DNA of 64,000 bases from DASQMT01 sp963835735 (GCA_963835735.1 CAWIGP010000002.1:558001-622000), one strand, 5' to 3'. Counted from the first letter of the stretch, positions 11,334 through 20,392 are shown. Notes: a model not told the origin generated them from the letters alone. Numbers and translations are program-made.

Positions 11334-13536
11334 CCGCTTCCTCACGTTCCCCGCCGGCCGGATCGCGAAGTACGTCATCCTCGGCGCGTGCCTGCTGGTG
11401 CTGTTCGTGTCCGGCGCCGCGAACCTGCCGGGCAAGTACACCGACGCGGAGAACAACGAGTCGACGACCTTCCTGCCCGGCGACGCGGAGTCCACCAAGG
11501 TGCTCGCGATCGCGGAAGAGCTGCAGGGCGGCGAGCAGGCCCCGGTCGTGATCGTCTACCGGCGCGAGGGCGGGCTGACCGACGCGGACCGAGCGCGGAT
11601 CGCCGCCGACCGCGAGGAGCTCAACCGGGCGATCGAGGAGAACCGGGACGACATCTACCGAGCGGTCTCGCCGTTCGCCGAGCCGCAGTTCTCGCAGTCC
11701 GGCGACGCCGCGCTGCTGATCGGCAACATCACCGGCGACGGCGAGGGCGACACGATCCTCGATCCCGTCGACGACATCCGCGACCGGGTGAGCGACCCCG
11801 GCGGCGGGCTCGAGGTCAAGGTCACCGGCCCGGCCGGGTTCGCGGCCGACGCGATCAAGGTCTTCGAGAGCATCAACGGCACGCTGCTCAGCGCGGCGCT
11901 GGCGCTCGTGATCTTCCTGCTGATCCTGATCTACCGCAGCCCGATCTTCCTCTGGATCCCGCTGTTCGCCGTCGTGTTCGCAGAGGTCGCCACGCGCTCG
12001 ATCGGCTATGGGCTGACGGAGGTCGGGGTCACCGTCAACGGCCAGTCGTCCGCGATCCTCTCGATCCTCGTGCTCGGCGCGGGCACGGACTACGCGCTGC
12101 TGCTGGTGTCGCGCTACCGCGAGGAGCTGCGCAAGCACGAGGACAAGCACGAGGCGATGGCGCTCGCCTTGCGGACCGCCGGACCGGCGATCATCGCGTC
12201 GGGCGCGACGGTGATCTGCGCGCTGCTGTGCCTCACGATCGCCGAGGTCGAGGGCACGTCCGGGCTCGGTCCGATCGGCGCGCTCGGGATCGCGGTGGCG
12301 ATGGTCACGATGCTCACGCTGCTGCCCGCGCTGCTCGTGATCTGCGGCCGGCGCGCGTTCTGGCGACCGCCGATGTTCGGCCACGACAACGGCATCCCGC
12401 ACTTCGGCGACGAGGGCGCCGACGAGACGCACGGCGTCTGGCGCCGCGTCGGCGAGCGCGTCGCGCGCGCGCCCCGGCGCATCTGGATCGGCACCGTCGC
12501 GGCGCTGGTCGTCGGCGCGCTCGGCGTACTCACGATCGACACCGGGCTGACCCAGGCGGACGCCTACCGCGACGAGGTGGAGTCGCTCGTGGGCCAGGAG
12601 CTGCTGGCCAAGTCGTTCCCGGCCGGCGCGAGCGCCGCGACCGACGTGATCGTGCCGCAGGGCGGCGACATCCCGGCGGTGACCGCCGCGCTCGAGGGCG
12701 CGGAGGGCGTCGCCCAGGTGTTGCCGACCGACGTCTCTGGGCCGCCCGGCACCCTGCTGAACGTGGTGCTCGAGCCCGAGCCGTACTCGTCCGCGGCGTT
12801 CAACCTCATCCCGGGCCTCCGCGACACGGTCAAGCAGGCCGGCGGGCCCGGCGTGCTCGTCGGCGGGCCGTCGGCGATCGAGTACGACGTGCGCAAGGCC
12901 GCGTCACGCGACACGCGCGTGATCATCCCGATCGCGCTCGTCGTCGTGCTGCTCATCCTGATCCTGCTGCTGCGCGCGCTGATCGCGCCGTTGTTGCTGA
13001 TCGGGACCGTGATCCTGTCGTTCGCGGCCGCGCTCGGGATCAGCCTCGTGATCTTCGACGTGATCTTCGGCTTCGCCGGCGTCGACCCGTCGTTCCCGCT
13101 GTTCGCATTCATCTTCCTGGTGGCGCTCGGGATCGACTACAACATCTTCCTGATGGCCCGGGTGCGCGAGGAGACGCTCCGCCACGGCACCCGCCAGGGG
13201 ATGGTGCGCGGACTCGCGGTCACCGGTGCCGTGATCACCTCGGCGGGCGTGGTGCTCGCGGGGACGTTCTCGGTGCTCGCGCTGCTGCCGCTGGTGTTCC
13301 TGACCGAGATCGGCTTCGTGATCGCGTTCGGGGTGCTGCTGGACACGTTCATCGTCCGCTCGATCCTGGTGCCGGCGCTGGTCCTCGACATCGGCCCGCG
13401 GATCTGGTGGCCGTCGCGCCTGGCACACGAGGGCGGCGGCGACGGGCTCGGCCCGGGCGGCGCGGACGCGGGCGCTCCGGGCGTGTCGATCGGCAACGGA
13501 CAGGTGCCCGGGAAGGCGCCGATCACCGGGGAGTGA
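11329..13536 (+). CDS. MMPL-family RND transporter
   Basis: A 735-residue inner-membrane exporter of the MmpL type. These proteins move lipids or hydrophobic compounds and are usually driven by the proton gradient. It shows the two-fold RND layout: one N-terminal helix, an extracytoplasmic loop (about 30-180), helices 2-6 (about 185-340, with the charged GAGTDYALLLVSRYRE segment), a second helix, a second loop, and helices 8-12 (about 525-690, with ALGIDYNIFLMARVREE). The two Asp-Tyr pairs in these segments match the proton-relay positions of MmpL proteins. TTG start behind GGAGGAG, inside a hairpin. Substrate unknown; the downstream DUF937 gene may be co-transcribed. Confidence 0.9.
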   Translation: MSRFLTFPAGRIAKYVILGACLLVLFVSGAANLPGKYTDAENNESTTFLPGDAESTKVLAIAEELQGGEQAPVVIVYRREGGLTDADRARIAADREELNRAIEENRDDIYRAVSPFAEPQFSQSGDAALLIGNITGDGEGDTILDPVDDIRDRVSDPGGGLEVKVTGPAGFAADAIKVFESINGTLLSAALALVIFLLILIYRSPIFLWIPLFAVVFAEVATRSIGYGLTEVGVTVNGQSSAILSILVLGAGTDYALLLVSRYREELRKHEDKHEAMALALRTAGPAIIASGATVICALLCLTIAEVEGTSGLGPIGALGIAVAMVTMLTLLPALLVICGRRAFWRPPMFGHDNGIPHFGDEGADETHGVWRRVGERVARAPRRIWIGTVAALVVGALGVLTIDTGLTQADAYRDEVESLVGQELLAKSFPAGASAATDVIVPQGGDIPAVTAALEGAEGVAQVLPTDVSGPPGTLLNVVLEPEPYSSAAFNLIPGLRDTVKQAGGPGVLVGGPSAIEYDVRKAASRDTRVIIPIALVVVLLILILLLRALIAPLLLIGTVILSFAAALGISLVIFDVIFGFAGVDPSFPLFAFIFLVALGIDYNIFLMARVREETLRHGTRQGMVRGLAVTGAVITSAGVVLAGTFSVLALLPLVFLTEIGFVIAFGVLLDTFIVRSILVPALVLDIGPRIWWPSRLAHEGGGDGLGPGGADAGAPGVSIGNGQVPGKAPITGE

Positions 13537-13574
13537 CGACCGGTACGCTCCAGGCCCGCGAGGAAGGAGCAGCA

Positions 13575-14117
13575 ATGAGCACCGCCGTCGACGATCTCCT
13601 GTCTCAGATCCCGATCGATCAGCTCGCAGGCCGGCTCGGGGTCGATCCCGCGACCGCCGAGGGCGCGGTCCGCACAGCGCTCCCGGCGCTGCTCGGGGGC
13701 ATGGAGGCGAACGCGCAGGACCCGGCCGGCGCGGCGTCGCTCGAGCATGCGATCGGCGAGCACGACAGCGGGCTCGTAGAGCACGGCATCGACCTCGCAC
13801 AGGTCGACACGAGCGACGGCGACAAGATCGTCAGCAACGTGTTCGGCGACAACCGCGACCAGGTCGTCAGCCAGCTCGGCGCCTCCGGCTCGGGTGGCGG
13901 CTCGCTGATCGGCAAGCTGCTCCCGCTGCTCGCGCCGATCGCGATGGCCTACCTCGCCAAGCAGTTCAAGCAGCGCAGTGCGGCGCCGGCCGGCGACGGT
14001 GGCGGCGGGCTCGCCGACATCCTAGGCAGCGTGCTGGGCGGCGGCGGCGCCGGAGGCGCTCAGGGGCTCGACCTCGGCAGCGTGCTCGGCGGGCTGCTCG
14101 GCGGCGGGAAGCGCTGA
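13575..14117 (+). CDS. DUF937 family protein
   Basis: A 180-residue protein with the DUF937 pattern: an N-terminal helical region (LLSQIPIDQLAGRLGVD, ALPALLGGMEANA) and a glycine-rich C-terminal tail with repeated ILGSVLGGG / VLGGLLGGG blocks. The start at 13575 has AGGAAGGAG upstream. It lies 38 bases after the MMPL transporter in the same direction. The function of the family is unknown. The glycine-rich tail resembles that of other DUF937 proteins and is not by itself evidence of secretion. Confidence 0.85.
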   Translation: MSTAVDDLLSQIPIDQLAGRLGVDPATAEGAVRTALPALLGGMEANAQDPAGAASLEHAIGEHDSGLVEHGIDLAQVDTSDGDKIVSNVFGDNRDQVVSQLGASGSGGGSLIGKLLPLLAPIAMAYLAKQFKQRSAAPAGDGGGGLADILGSVLGGGGAGGAQGLDLGSVLGGLLGGGKR

Positions 14118-14139
14118 TCGCTCTCGGCTCGGCTTCAGT

Positions 14140-14361
14140 TCAGCGATCCATGCCGTGCTCCTCGGTCAGCGCGATCGAGTCGCGGTGCGCGGTGCCTGCG
14201 TCGTACTCGAGCTCGCGGGCGGCGACGGGGTCGGCCTCCTGCGCCGCGCGCTCGAGCAGGATGATCTCGCGCGCGGCGTGGTCGGCGATGCGAGCGGCGG
14301 CGTAGCCGAGGCGCCTGGCCTCCGCGGCGTCCGCCGGCTCTGGGACGAAACGGTCAGGCAT
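14140..14361 (-). CDS. Small helical hypothetical protein (73 aa)
   Basis: A charged, alanine-rich protein predicted to be wholly alpha-helical (ARRLGYAAARIADHAAREI, then AAQEADPVAARELEYDAG). It begins inside the last codons of the upstream membrane recombinase-like gene (8-base overlap), so the two are probably translated together. No family recognised; no signal peptide or membrane segment. Codon use fits the surrounding genes, which supports it being real. Confidence 0.55.
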   Translation of the reverse strand: MPDRFVPEPADAAEARRLGYAAARIADHAAREIILLERAAQEADPVAARELEYDAGTAHRDSIALTEEHGMDR

Positions 14362-15439
14362 CGGATCGCCACCTCCGGTCCGCCGGTCGCGTGATCGGAA
14401 CGTGCGGGCGCCCGCCCGACCATCGCCATGTGCGCTTCGTCTCGGGGTCCGCGTTCAACACCACGAGCGGCGTCTCGCGCTCCGCCATGGAGTCGAGCAG
14501 GTGGGTCAGCTCGGCCGGCGATCTCGTGAGGTGACCGAGCCGGCCGACGACGAGGCAGTCGGCCTCTCCCTGCTCAAGCTGCTCGAGCGCGAACGCGAGC
14601 CCGGGGCGCTGGCGGCCGGCGCGATCGTCCGAGTCGTCGTCCGAGACCAGGCCCGCGAGTGCCATCCCCTGCTCCGCGCAGCGCGCCTCGATGGCCGCAA
14701 CGTGTGCGTCGAGGCGTGCCTGCCGTGGCTCCACCCGCACGTAGCCCAGCGCGCGCACGCGCGGCGAGGCGGGCAGCGCGAGCGCGGGCTCCGGCTCCGC
14801 CGCGGTGCCGCGCCGCAGCAGCAGCGCGACGGCGGCGAACCCGACGGCGAACGAGAGGAGGGCCAGCGCCGCGGGAAGCACCCAGCTCGTCGCGCCGTCG
14901 CGCGCCGGCGCGACGACGGCGGGAGTCGGCGCGCCAGACGGCCGTTCAGGCACGCGATCCTGCGCGCCGCGTTTGGCTCCGGGGGCGGTGCGGGCGCGCA
15001 GATGGCGGACCACTGCGAGCGCCGCCCGGCCGTCCACGTGCAACCCGTGCTTGAGCTGGAACCAGCCGACGGCCGCGCGCGTGTGGGCGCCGAAGATCCC
15101 ATCGATCGGGCCCGGCCGGTACCCAAGGGCCTGTAGCCGCCGCTGGACTTCCCGGACCCGCTTGGAGCCGGACGCGCGGTGCGTCCCGGTCCCCATCGAC
15201 ACGGGTCCAGCCGACCACCCGCGCAGCGGGCGATCTGCGGACGACGTCGGGACGGTCTGATGGCGATGCGGGTCGCGGATCGCGCGGCCCTGCCATCCCG
15301 CGGCCGGAATCAGCAGGCGCTCGAACGCGCTCGCCGTCGGGCCGTCGGCCGTCGCATCGGTCGCCGGCGCGAGCAGGAGGCCCAGGGCGATGACCACCCC
15401 GGCAATCCGTGCGGCCGGCGCAATGCGCGTGCATTGCAT
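14354..15439 (-). CDS. Membrane protein: signal peptide, peptidoglycan-binding domain, TM helix, degenerate resolvase domain
   Basis: A 361-residue protein with an unusual order of parts: signal peptide (about 1-32, ending ATADGP), a PG_binding_1 domain (about 90-145, with VQRRLQALGYRPGPIDGIFG), a Pro/Arg-rich linker, one transmembrane helix (about 185-210), then a serine-recombinase N-terminal fold (about 228-330, with LGYVRVEPRQ, RPGLAFALEQLEQGEADCLVV and LGHLTRSPAELTHLLD). In active resolvases the motif after GYxRV is a catalytic Ser; here it is Glu, so strand transfer is not expected. The likely topology is peptidoglycan-facing N-half and cytoplasmic resolvase-like half. Function unknown. 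An AAAGGAG site precedes the ATG. Confidence 0.8.
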   Translation of the reverse strand: MQCTRIAPAARIAGVVIALGLLLAPATDATADGPTASAFERLLIPAAGWQGRAIRDPHRHQTVPTSSADRPLRGWSAGPVSMGTGTHRASGSKRVREVQRRLQALGYRPGPIDGIFGAHTRAAVGWFQLKHGLHVDGRAALAVVRHLRARTAPGAKRGAQDRVPERPSGAPTPAVVAPARDGATSWVLPAALALLSFAVGFAAVALLLRRGTAAEPEPALALPASPRVRALGYVRVEPRQARLDAHVAAIEARCAEQGMALAGLVSDDDSDDRAGRQRPGLAFALEQLEQGEADCLVVGRLGHLTRSPAELTHLLDSMAERETPLVVLNADPETKRTWRWSGGRPHVPITRPADRRWRSDA

Positions 15440-15473
15440 TGTTGTCTCCTTTGCTGCTTCGAGCGATCAGGAC

Positions 15474-15520
15474 GCCGGGCGTGGCGCCCGGCAACTACCG
15501 GCGGTCCCCCCAGTGGGGGA
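15474..15520 (-). terminator. Two stem-loops between two minus-strand genes
   Basis: A six-base-pair stem (15505-15510 with 15515-15520, C/G-rich) sits right at the stop of the upstream repeat-protein gene. It is followed by an eight-base-pair stem GCCGGGCG/CGCCCGGC (15474-15481 with 15485-15492). No T-run follows, so this could be a GC-type terminator, an mRNA-stabilising end, or part of the leader of the downstream peptidoglycan-binding gene (leader about 80 bases). No known riboswitch recognised here. Confidence 0.4.
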
Positions 15521-17895
15521 TCAGCCGGGGCGCTCGAGCAGCGAGACGAAGAGCACCGGCCGCCATCGGGCCGGTGCGAGCACGACCCTGCCGTACCGGA
15601 GGCAGGGGACGAGCAGTGCGAAGAAGAGGATGGCCAGCGCGCCCGCGGAGAACGCGCCGCCGGACGCAACGGAGCCGCCGCCGCCCACCGTCCCGACCGG
15701 CGGCGCAGCGGGAAGCTCGGTCGGGCGCTGTGGCGTGCCGCTCTCGTGACCACCGGTCGCGGATTCGCTGTGCGCGCGGTCGATCTCCGGAGCGGTGGTG
15801 ATCGCGCGGGGCGGGATCAGGTGCGTGCCGTCATCGGCCCGGCGCGCGCGGTCAGTGCCGACGGGCGTGCGCTGCGGCGGGACCAGGACCGTCCACGTGG
15901 GCGGAACGGGTCGTGTACCGGGTACGCGGGCTCGGCGGACGGGTGGTTGAGCGCGCGCGGAGCGGGGACGATGACCGGATCGCTGCGGCGGGCTTCGATC
16001 GCGCCGGGCCCTGCGAGAGCGGGCGGCTGATCCACGGCTGCCCGCGTCGTCACGACCGGGTCCGTCGCGTCGCGGGAACGCGCGCTCGCCGGGCTGAGCG
16101 TCGCCAGGCGGCGGTCTCCCGGAACCGCGGCCGCAGGCATAGCCGGGACCGGTGCGGTGACCGCAGCGCCGGGCTGAGCGATCGGCGCGACCGTCCCGGC
16201 GACCGGCGCAGCGATCTTCACAACCGGCGCGACCGCCCCGGCCACCGGCGCAGCGGTCTTCACGACCGGCGCGATGGTCCGGGCGACCGGCTCGGTCACG
16301 GGCGCCACCACCTTCACGTCCGGCGTGACCGTCCGGACCACCGGCTCGGCCACCGGCGCGACGGTCTTGACGACGGGCGCGGTCACCTCAGCGACCCGCT
16401 GCACCACCGGCTCCACGGTCTTCACGACCGGCGCGGTCACCTCGACAACCCGCTGCACCACCGGCTCCACGGTCTTCACGACCGTCGCGATCGTCTGGGT
16501 CACCGGCTCGGTCACCGGCGCCACCACCGCCTTCACGACCGGCGTGATCGTTCGGATCAAGGGCTCGATCACCGGCGCGACCGTCTTGACCACGGGCGCG
16601 GTCACCTCAGCGACCCGCTGCACCACCGGCTCCACGGTCTTGACGACCGGAGCGGTCACCTCGACGACCTGCTCAAGCGTCGTCACGCCCGGCGCGGTCA
16701 CCTCGACAACCCGCTGCACCACCGGCTCCACGGTCTTCACGACCGGCGCGGTCACCTCAGCGACCCGCTCCACCGCCGGCTCAACCGTCTTCACGACCGG
16801 CGCCGTCACCTCGGCGACCCGCTGAACCACTGGCTCAACCGTCTTCACAACCGGCGCGCTCACCTCAGCGATGTGCTTTACGACTGGCTCGACGGTCTTC
16901 ACGACCGGCGCGGTCACCTCAGCGACCTGCTCCACCGCCTGCTCAACCGGCGCGGTCACCTCAGCGACCTGCTCCACCGCCGGCTCAACCGGCGTCACGA
17001 CCGGCGCTGCGACCTGAGTGACCCGCTGCACTGCGGGCTCAACCGGCTTGACGACCGGCGCGGTCACCTCAGCGACCCGCTCGGCCGCCGGCTCAACCGT
17101 CTCGGTGACCGGCGCGACCGTCTTCGCCACCGGATCTGCTGCTCTCGCGACCGGGGCGACCACAGGCGTCGCAGCTTCGGCTGCCTCGTCAGCCGCCGGC
17201 GCGACGATCTGTGTCGCCTGCTCGACGAGCGGAACTGCGGCGTCCCCCCCGGGCGCCTTGTCCGCAACCGGCGCCGCCTTCTCCACCGCCGGCGCCGCCG
17301 CCTCAGCCGGCTTCTCGACCATAGGCGCCGCCAGCTGGGCCGCCGCATCCGCCACCGGCGGCGCGACCTCAGCCGCCTTCTCGCCTGCCGGCGCCGCCTT
17401 CTCGATTGCCGGCGCCGCGTCCTCGACTGCCGGCGCGGCCTTGTTGGCCGCCGGTCCCGTCGTTTCGGCCGCCGTCTCGACCGCCGGTGCCGCCGCCTCA
17501 GCCGCCTTCTCAACCACCGGCGCCGCGGCCGCCGCCGCCTGGTCGACCGCCGGCGCGGCGGCCTCCGCGGCCTGGTCAACCGCCGGCGCGGCCGTCTCGG
17601 CGGCCTGCTCGACCACCGGGACTGCAGCGGCGGGTGCCTGGGCCGTGGCCGGCGGTGGGGCCGTCGGCGCGGGTGGCGGTGGAGGTGCCGGCTCGGCGGG
17701 AGCCGGGGCGGCTGCGTCGACGGCCGCGCTCACCGCCTCCGTCACCCCGGCCGGGTCGGCCTGAGCCACCAGGCCCGGGAGGGTGGGATCCGCATAGGCA
17801 GAGTCCTGGCTCCAAGCGACCAGCGCCAGGAGCGAGAACAAGGCGGCGAGAACGGATCGCCGCACGGCCCGACGGTGGATCCCCTCATCGACCAT
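15521..17895 (-). CDS. Secreted, membrane-anchored Val/Pro repeat protein (frame break near C-terminus)
   Basis: Begins at ATG 17895 with a signal peptide (LAALFSLLALVAWSQDSAYA). Next come an Ala/Pro-rich stretch and then about 15 copies of an 18-residue Val/Pro/Thr unit of the type EVTAPVVKTVEPVVQRVA. The uninterrupted frame stops at 15817. However, the +2 frame downstream (about 15900-15521) reads a Pro/Thr-rich segment, a glycine patch (VGGGGSVASGG), a transmembrane helix (AGALAILFFALLVP) and a basic tail ending LLERPG. That is a sensible C-terminal anchor, so I treat the gene as running to 15521 with one frame break. It is probably an extended cell-surface stalk; no enzyme domain seen. 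The upstream part of the longest frame overlaps glnA and is rejected. Confidence 0.6.
16340..17110 (-). repeat. 54-bp tandem repeats encoding the 18-residue Val/Pro units
   Basis: Imperfect tandem copies with a 54-base period, for example GGTCACCTC recurring at 16381 and 16435 with near-identical sequence between. They encode the EVTAPVVKTVEPVVQRVA-type unit of the host gene. Copies near the ends are shortened or diverged. Such arrays commonly vary in copy number by recombination. Confidence 0.8.
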
Positions 17896-17956
17896 GGCCC
17901 AGAGACAGGCTCCCCTGCGCGCCCGGCCCCTAACCCTGCCCATTCGGGTGGTTTCG

Positions 17957-19297
17957 CTACAGAATGCCGAGGTACCGCTCGAGCTCCCACGGCGTGACCT
18001 GCACGCGGTAGTCCTCCCACTCCTGCCGCTTGATCTCGATGAAGCGGTTGAACGTGTGCTCGCCGAGTGTGCGCAGCACAAGCTCGGACTCCGCGGTGAT
18101 CTCGATCGCCTCGCCGAGCGTCTCCGGGAGCTGCTCGATCCCGAGCCGGCGACGGTCGTCCGGCGCGAGGTGGTAGAGGTTCTTCTCCATCGGCTCGGGC
18201 AGCTCGTAGCCCTTCTCGATCCCCTCCAGGCCCGCCTGCAGCAGCGCCGCGAACGTCAGGTACGGGTTGCACGCCGGATCCGGGCAGCGCAGCTCCATCC
18301 GCGTCGCCTTCTCCTTGCCCGGGTGATAGAGCGGGACGCGCACGAGCGCCGACCGGTTGCGCCGGCTCCAGGCCACGTAGACGGGCGCCTCGTAACCCGG
18401 CACGAGCCGCTTGTAGGAGTTCACCCACTGGGCGAAGATCGCGCAGATCTCGCGCGCGTGGCGCAGCTGACCGGCGATGAACGCCTTGCCGACGTCGGAC
18501 AGGAAGTACTTGTCCTCGGCGTCGTAGAACGCGTTGGATCCGCCCTTGAACAGCGACTGGTGCGTGTGCATGCCCGAGCCGTTCTCGCCGAACAGCGGCT
18601 TGGGCATGAAGGTCGCGTGCCAGCCGTTCTTGAGCGCGTACTCCTTGACCGTGATGCGGTAGGTCATGCAGTCGTCCGCGATCTTCAGCGCATCGCCGTA
18701 GCGGATGTCGATCTCGTGCTGGCTCGGGCCGACCTCGTGGTGGGAGTACTCCACCTGGATCCCGAGCTTCTCCAGCGCGAGCACGGTCTCGCGGCGGACA
18801 TCGGAGCCCGCGTCGAGCGTCGTGAGATCGAAGTAGCCGCCGTAGTCGAGGACCTCGGTCGAGCGGCTGTCCCGGAACAGGAAGTACTCGAGCTCGGGGC
18901 CGACGTTAAAGGCGTCGAAGCCCAGTTCCACCATGCGCTGTTCGGCGCGACGCAGGATGTGGCGTGGGTCGCCCTCGTACGGCTCGCCCTCGGGCGTGCG
19001 GATGTCGGCGAACATGCGCGCGACCCCGCCGCCCTCGTCCTCCGGCCGCCACGGCAGCACCGAGAACGTGCTCGGGTCGGGCATCGCGATCATGTCGGAC
19101 TCCTCGATCGCGTTGAAGCCGGTGATCGAGGAACCGTCGAAGCCCATCCCGCCCTCGAACGCGTCGTCGAGCTCGGCGGCGTTGATCGAGAACGACTTCA
19201 GCTGGCCGAGGATGTCGGTGAACCAGAGCCGGATGAAGCGGATCCCGCGCTCGTCGGCGAGCGCCTTGACGTCTTCGGGCGTGCGGGGCGATTCCAT
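17957..19297 (-). CDS. glnA: Glutamine synthetase, type I
   Basis: ATP-dependent ligation of ammonia to glutamate; forms the dodecameric GSI ring in the cytoplasm. Clear family motifs: MGFDGSS (latch region), ELEYFLF, NGSGMHTHQS (ATP/ammonia site), NRSALVRVP and ELRCPDP. The adenylylation-loop equivalent reads EKNLYHLAPDD with Tyr present, but the segment is closer to the GSI-alpha (short) type, and total length (446 aa) also fits alpha rather than the longer beta form. The start MESPRTPEDV (19297) is preferred over an upstream Met at 19336 because the family begins there. No Shine-Dalgarno site is seen, and a TAGGCT hexamer lies 11-16 bases before the ATG, so a near-leaderless transcript is possible. 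Confidence 0.93.
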   Translation of the reverse strand: MESPRTPEDVKALADERGIRFIRLWFTDILGQLKSFSINAAELDDAFEGGMGFDGSSITGFNAIEESDMIAMPDPSTFSVLPWRPEDEGGGVARMFADIRTPEGEPYEGDPRHILRRAEQRMVELGFDAFNVGPELEYFLFRDSRSTEVLDYGGYFDLTTLDAGSDVRRETVLALEKLGIQVEYSHHEVGPSQHEIDIRYGDALKIADDCMTYRITVKEYALKNGWHATFMPKPLFGENGSGMHTHQSLFKGGSNAFYDAEDKYFLSDVGKAFIAGQLRHAREICAIFAQWVNSYKRLVPGYEAPVYVAWSRRNRSALVRVPLYHPGKEKATRMELRCPDPACNPYLTFAALLQAGLEGIEKGYELPEPMEKNLYHLAPDDRRRLGIEQLPETLGEAIEITAESELVLRTLGEHTFNRFIEIKRQEWEDYRVQVTPWELERYLGIL

Positions 19298-19363
19298 GGT
19301 GCGCGGCAGCCTAGTGCAGCCGCGCTCGGGCGACACTGGACCCGCCGTACAACCCCGTCCGCC

Positions 19364-19735
19364 TCAGTCCAGCCAGCGGTGAGACCAGGACTTCAGCTGG
19401 TGCAGCGCGGGCGCCAGCTCGCGGCCCATCTCGGTCAGCTGGTAGGAGACCTTGACCGGCGCGTCGGGCTGCACGCGGCGCTCGACGATCCCGCGCGCCT
19501 CGAGCTCCTTCATTCGCTCGGACAGCAGCCGGTCCGACAGCTGCGGGATCGTCTGTGCGATCTCGGAGAAGCGCATCGCGCCGCCCTCCAGGAGGACCAC
19601 GATGATCGCGCCCGACCAGCGCTTGCCGATCAGCTCGACCGCCTCGTGGAGCTTGGGGCAGCACTCGACCTCGGGCCGTTCCAGCGTGGCCACGGCGACG
19701 CGCCGGCGCTGACGATCGCGCTCGTCCACCGTCAT
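19364..19735 (-). CDS. HxlR-family winged-helix regulator
   Basis: A 123-residue MarR-like winged-helix protein of the HxlR type. The signature N-terminal Cys-Pro segment (VECCPKLHEAVELIGKRW) is followed by the wHTH (FSEIAQTIPQLSDRLLSERMKEL) and the wing YQLTEMGREL. HxlR proteins are often redox or aldehyde/quinone sensors that act through the N-terminal Cys. It lies 10 bases downstream of the carboxymuconolactone-decarboxylase-fold gene, so the operon probably encodes an enzyme with its own repressor. A palindrome at the operon promoter is a candidate operator. The start (19735) was chosen for the domain boundary; the longer frame overlaps the upstream gene. Confidence 0.88.
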   Translation of the reverse strand: MTVDERDRQRRRVAVATLERPEVECCPKLHEAVELIGKRWSGAIIVVLLEGGAMRFSEIAQTIPQLSDRLLSERMKELEARGIVERRVQPDAPVKVSYQLTEMGRELAPALHQLKSWSHRWLD

Positions 19736-19745
19736 GCTCCTAAGC

Positions 19746-20309
19746 CTACGCCGCCCGCAGGACGCGCGTGTCCTCAGCGGAGCCGTCGACGGGGACTTCG
19801 CCAGCGACGTTGACCATCGCGGTGAGCGATTCCAGCGACAGGTAGGCGATCGCCTCGAGCAGCTGCTCGTCGCTCCAGCCGGCCTCGCGGGCTTCCTCGT
19901 GGAGGTGCATCGGCGGGTGGCCGCGCTGCTCGAGCAGCGCGCGCAGATAGCGCAGCAGCGCCGCCTCGCGCGGGTCGGCGGACTCCCAGTCGCGCGCAGC
20001 CGCGACCTCGTCGATCCCGACACCTGCCTGCCGTGCGGTGCGCAGGTGGATCGCGATCCCGGGCCGGCTGCGGTAGTGCTCGGCCACGGCGAGCGCGATG
20101 CGCTCGAGCGTCGGCAGCCTGAGGCTGCCGTGCCGCAGCTCGGAGCGGAAGCGTGCGTACGCGCGCAGCGCCGCCGGGGAGCCGGCGAGCACGCCGAGGA
20201 AGTTGGGGAGCTGCCCGCCGGACGACATCGCGCCCTTCAACACGGGCAGCGAGCCCTCGGGAGCACTCAGGTCGTCGTGGATATGGAAGCGGCTCATCTG
20301 CGTCTTCAT
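19746..20309 (-). CDS. Carboxymuconolactone decarboxylase / AhpD-fold protein
   Basis: A 187-residue all-helical protein of the CMD/AhpD superfamily (GQLPNFLGVLAGSPAAL at the start, ERIALAVAEHYRS, then EAIAYLSLESLTAMVN near the end). The CxxC pair of catalytic AhpD peroxidase partners is absent (the position reads EHYRSRPGIAIH), so disulfide peroxidase chemistry is unlikely; the true reaction is unknown. It is the first gene of a two-gene operon with an HxlR regulator, behind a well-formed promoter at 20364-20392. Confidence 0.82.
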   Translation of the reverse strand: MKTQMSRFHIHDDLSAPEGSLPVLKGAMSSGGQLPNFLGVLAGSPAALRAYARFRSELRHGSLRLPTLERIALAVAEHYRSRPGIAIHLRTARQAGVGIDEVAAARDWESADPREAALLRYLRALLEQRGHPPMHLHEEAREAGWSDEQLLEAIAYLSLESLTAMVNVAGEVPVDGSAEDTRVLRAA

Positions 20310-20350
20310 GGTGGCCCTCGCGGCTTTGGGGAGGAACGCCGGGTCTCGTT

Positions 20351-20392
20351 CTTACCCTTCGTAAGTGTAGGACCGCTTTCCGGGCGCTGCAA
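20351..20392 (-). promoter_or_regulatory. Promoter with overlapping palindromic operator (CMD-HxlR operon)
   Basis: On the minus strand, TTGCAG (20387-20392) and TACACT (20364-20369) are separated by 17 bases, a good sigma70-type promoter. The inverted repeat CTTAC-N5-GTAAG (20351-20365) overlaps the end of the -10 element and the expected start of transcription, about 45 bases before the CMD-fold gene. It is a plausible binding site for the HxlR protein of the same operon (inference). Confidence 0.6.

Noticed and set aside
14354..15439. Active site-specific recombinase or insertion-sequence gene
   Set aside because: The catalytic Ser is replaced, there is no DNA-binding C-terminal domain, and the protein has a signal peptide, a wall-binding domain and a TM helix; no flanking repeats.
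15452..15530. Riboswitch upstream of the peptidoglycan-binding gene
   Set aside because: Two simple stems only; none of the ydaO, cobalamin or other conserved blocks are present, so it is recorded only as stem-loops.
16340..17110. Regular 54-bp repeats considered as a CRISPR array
   Set aside because: Repeat and spacer are not distinct; the whole period is conserved, in frame, and codes for an 18-residue unit of one protein. No cas genes are present.
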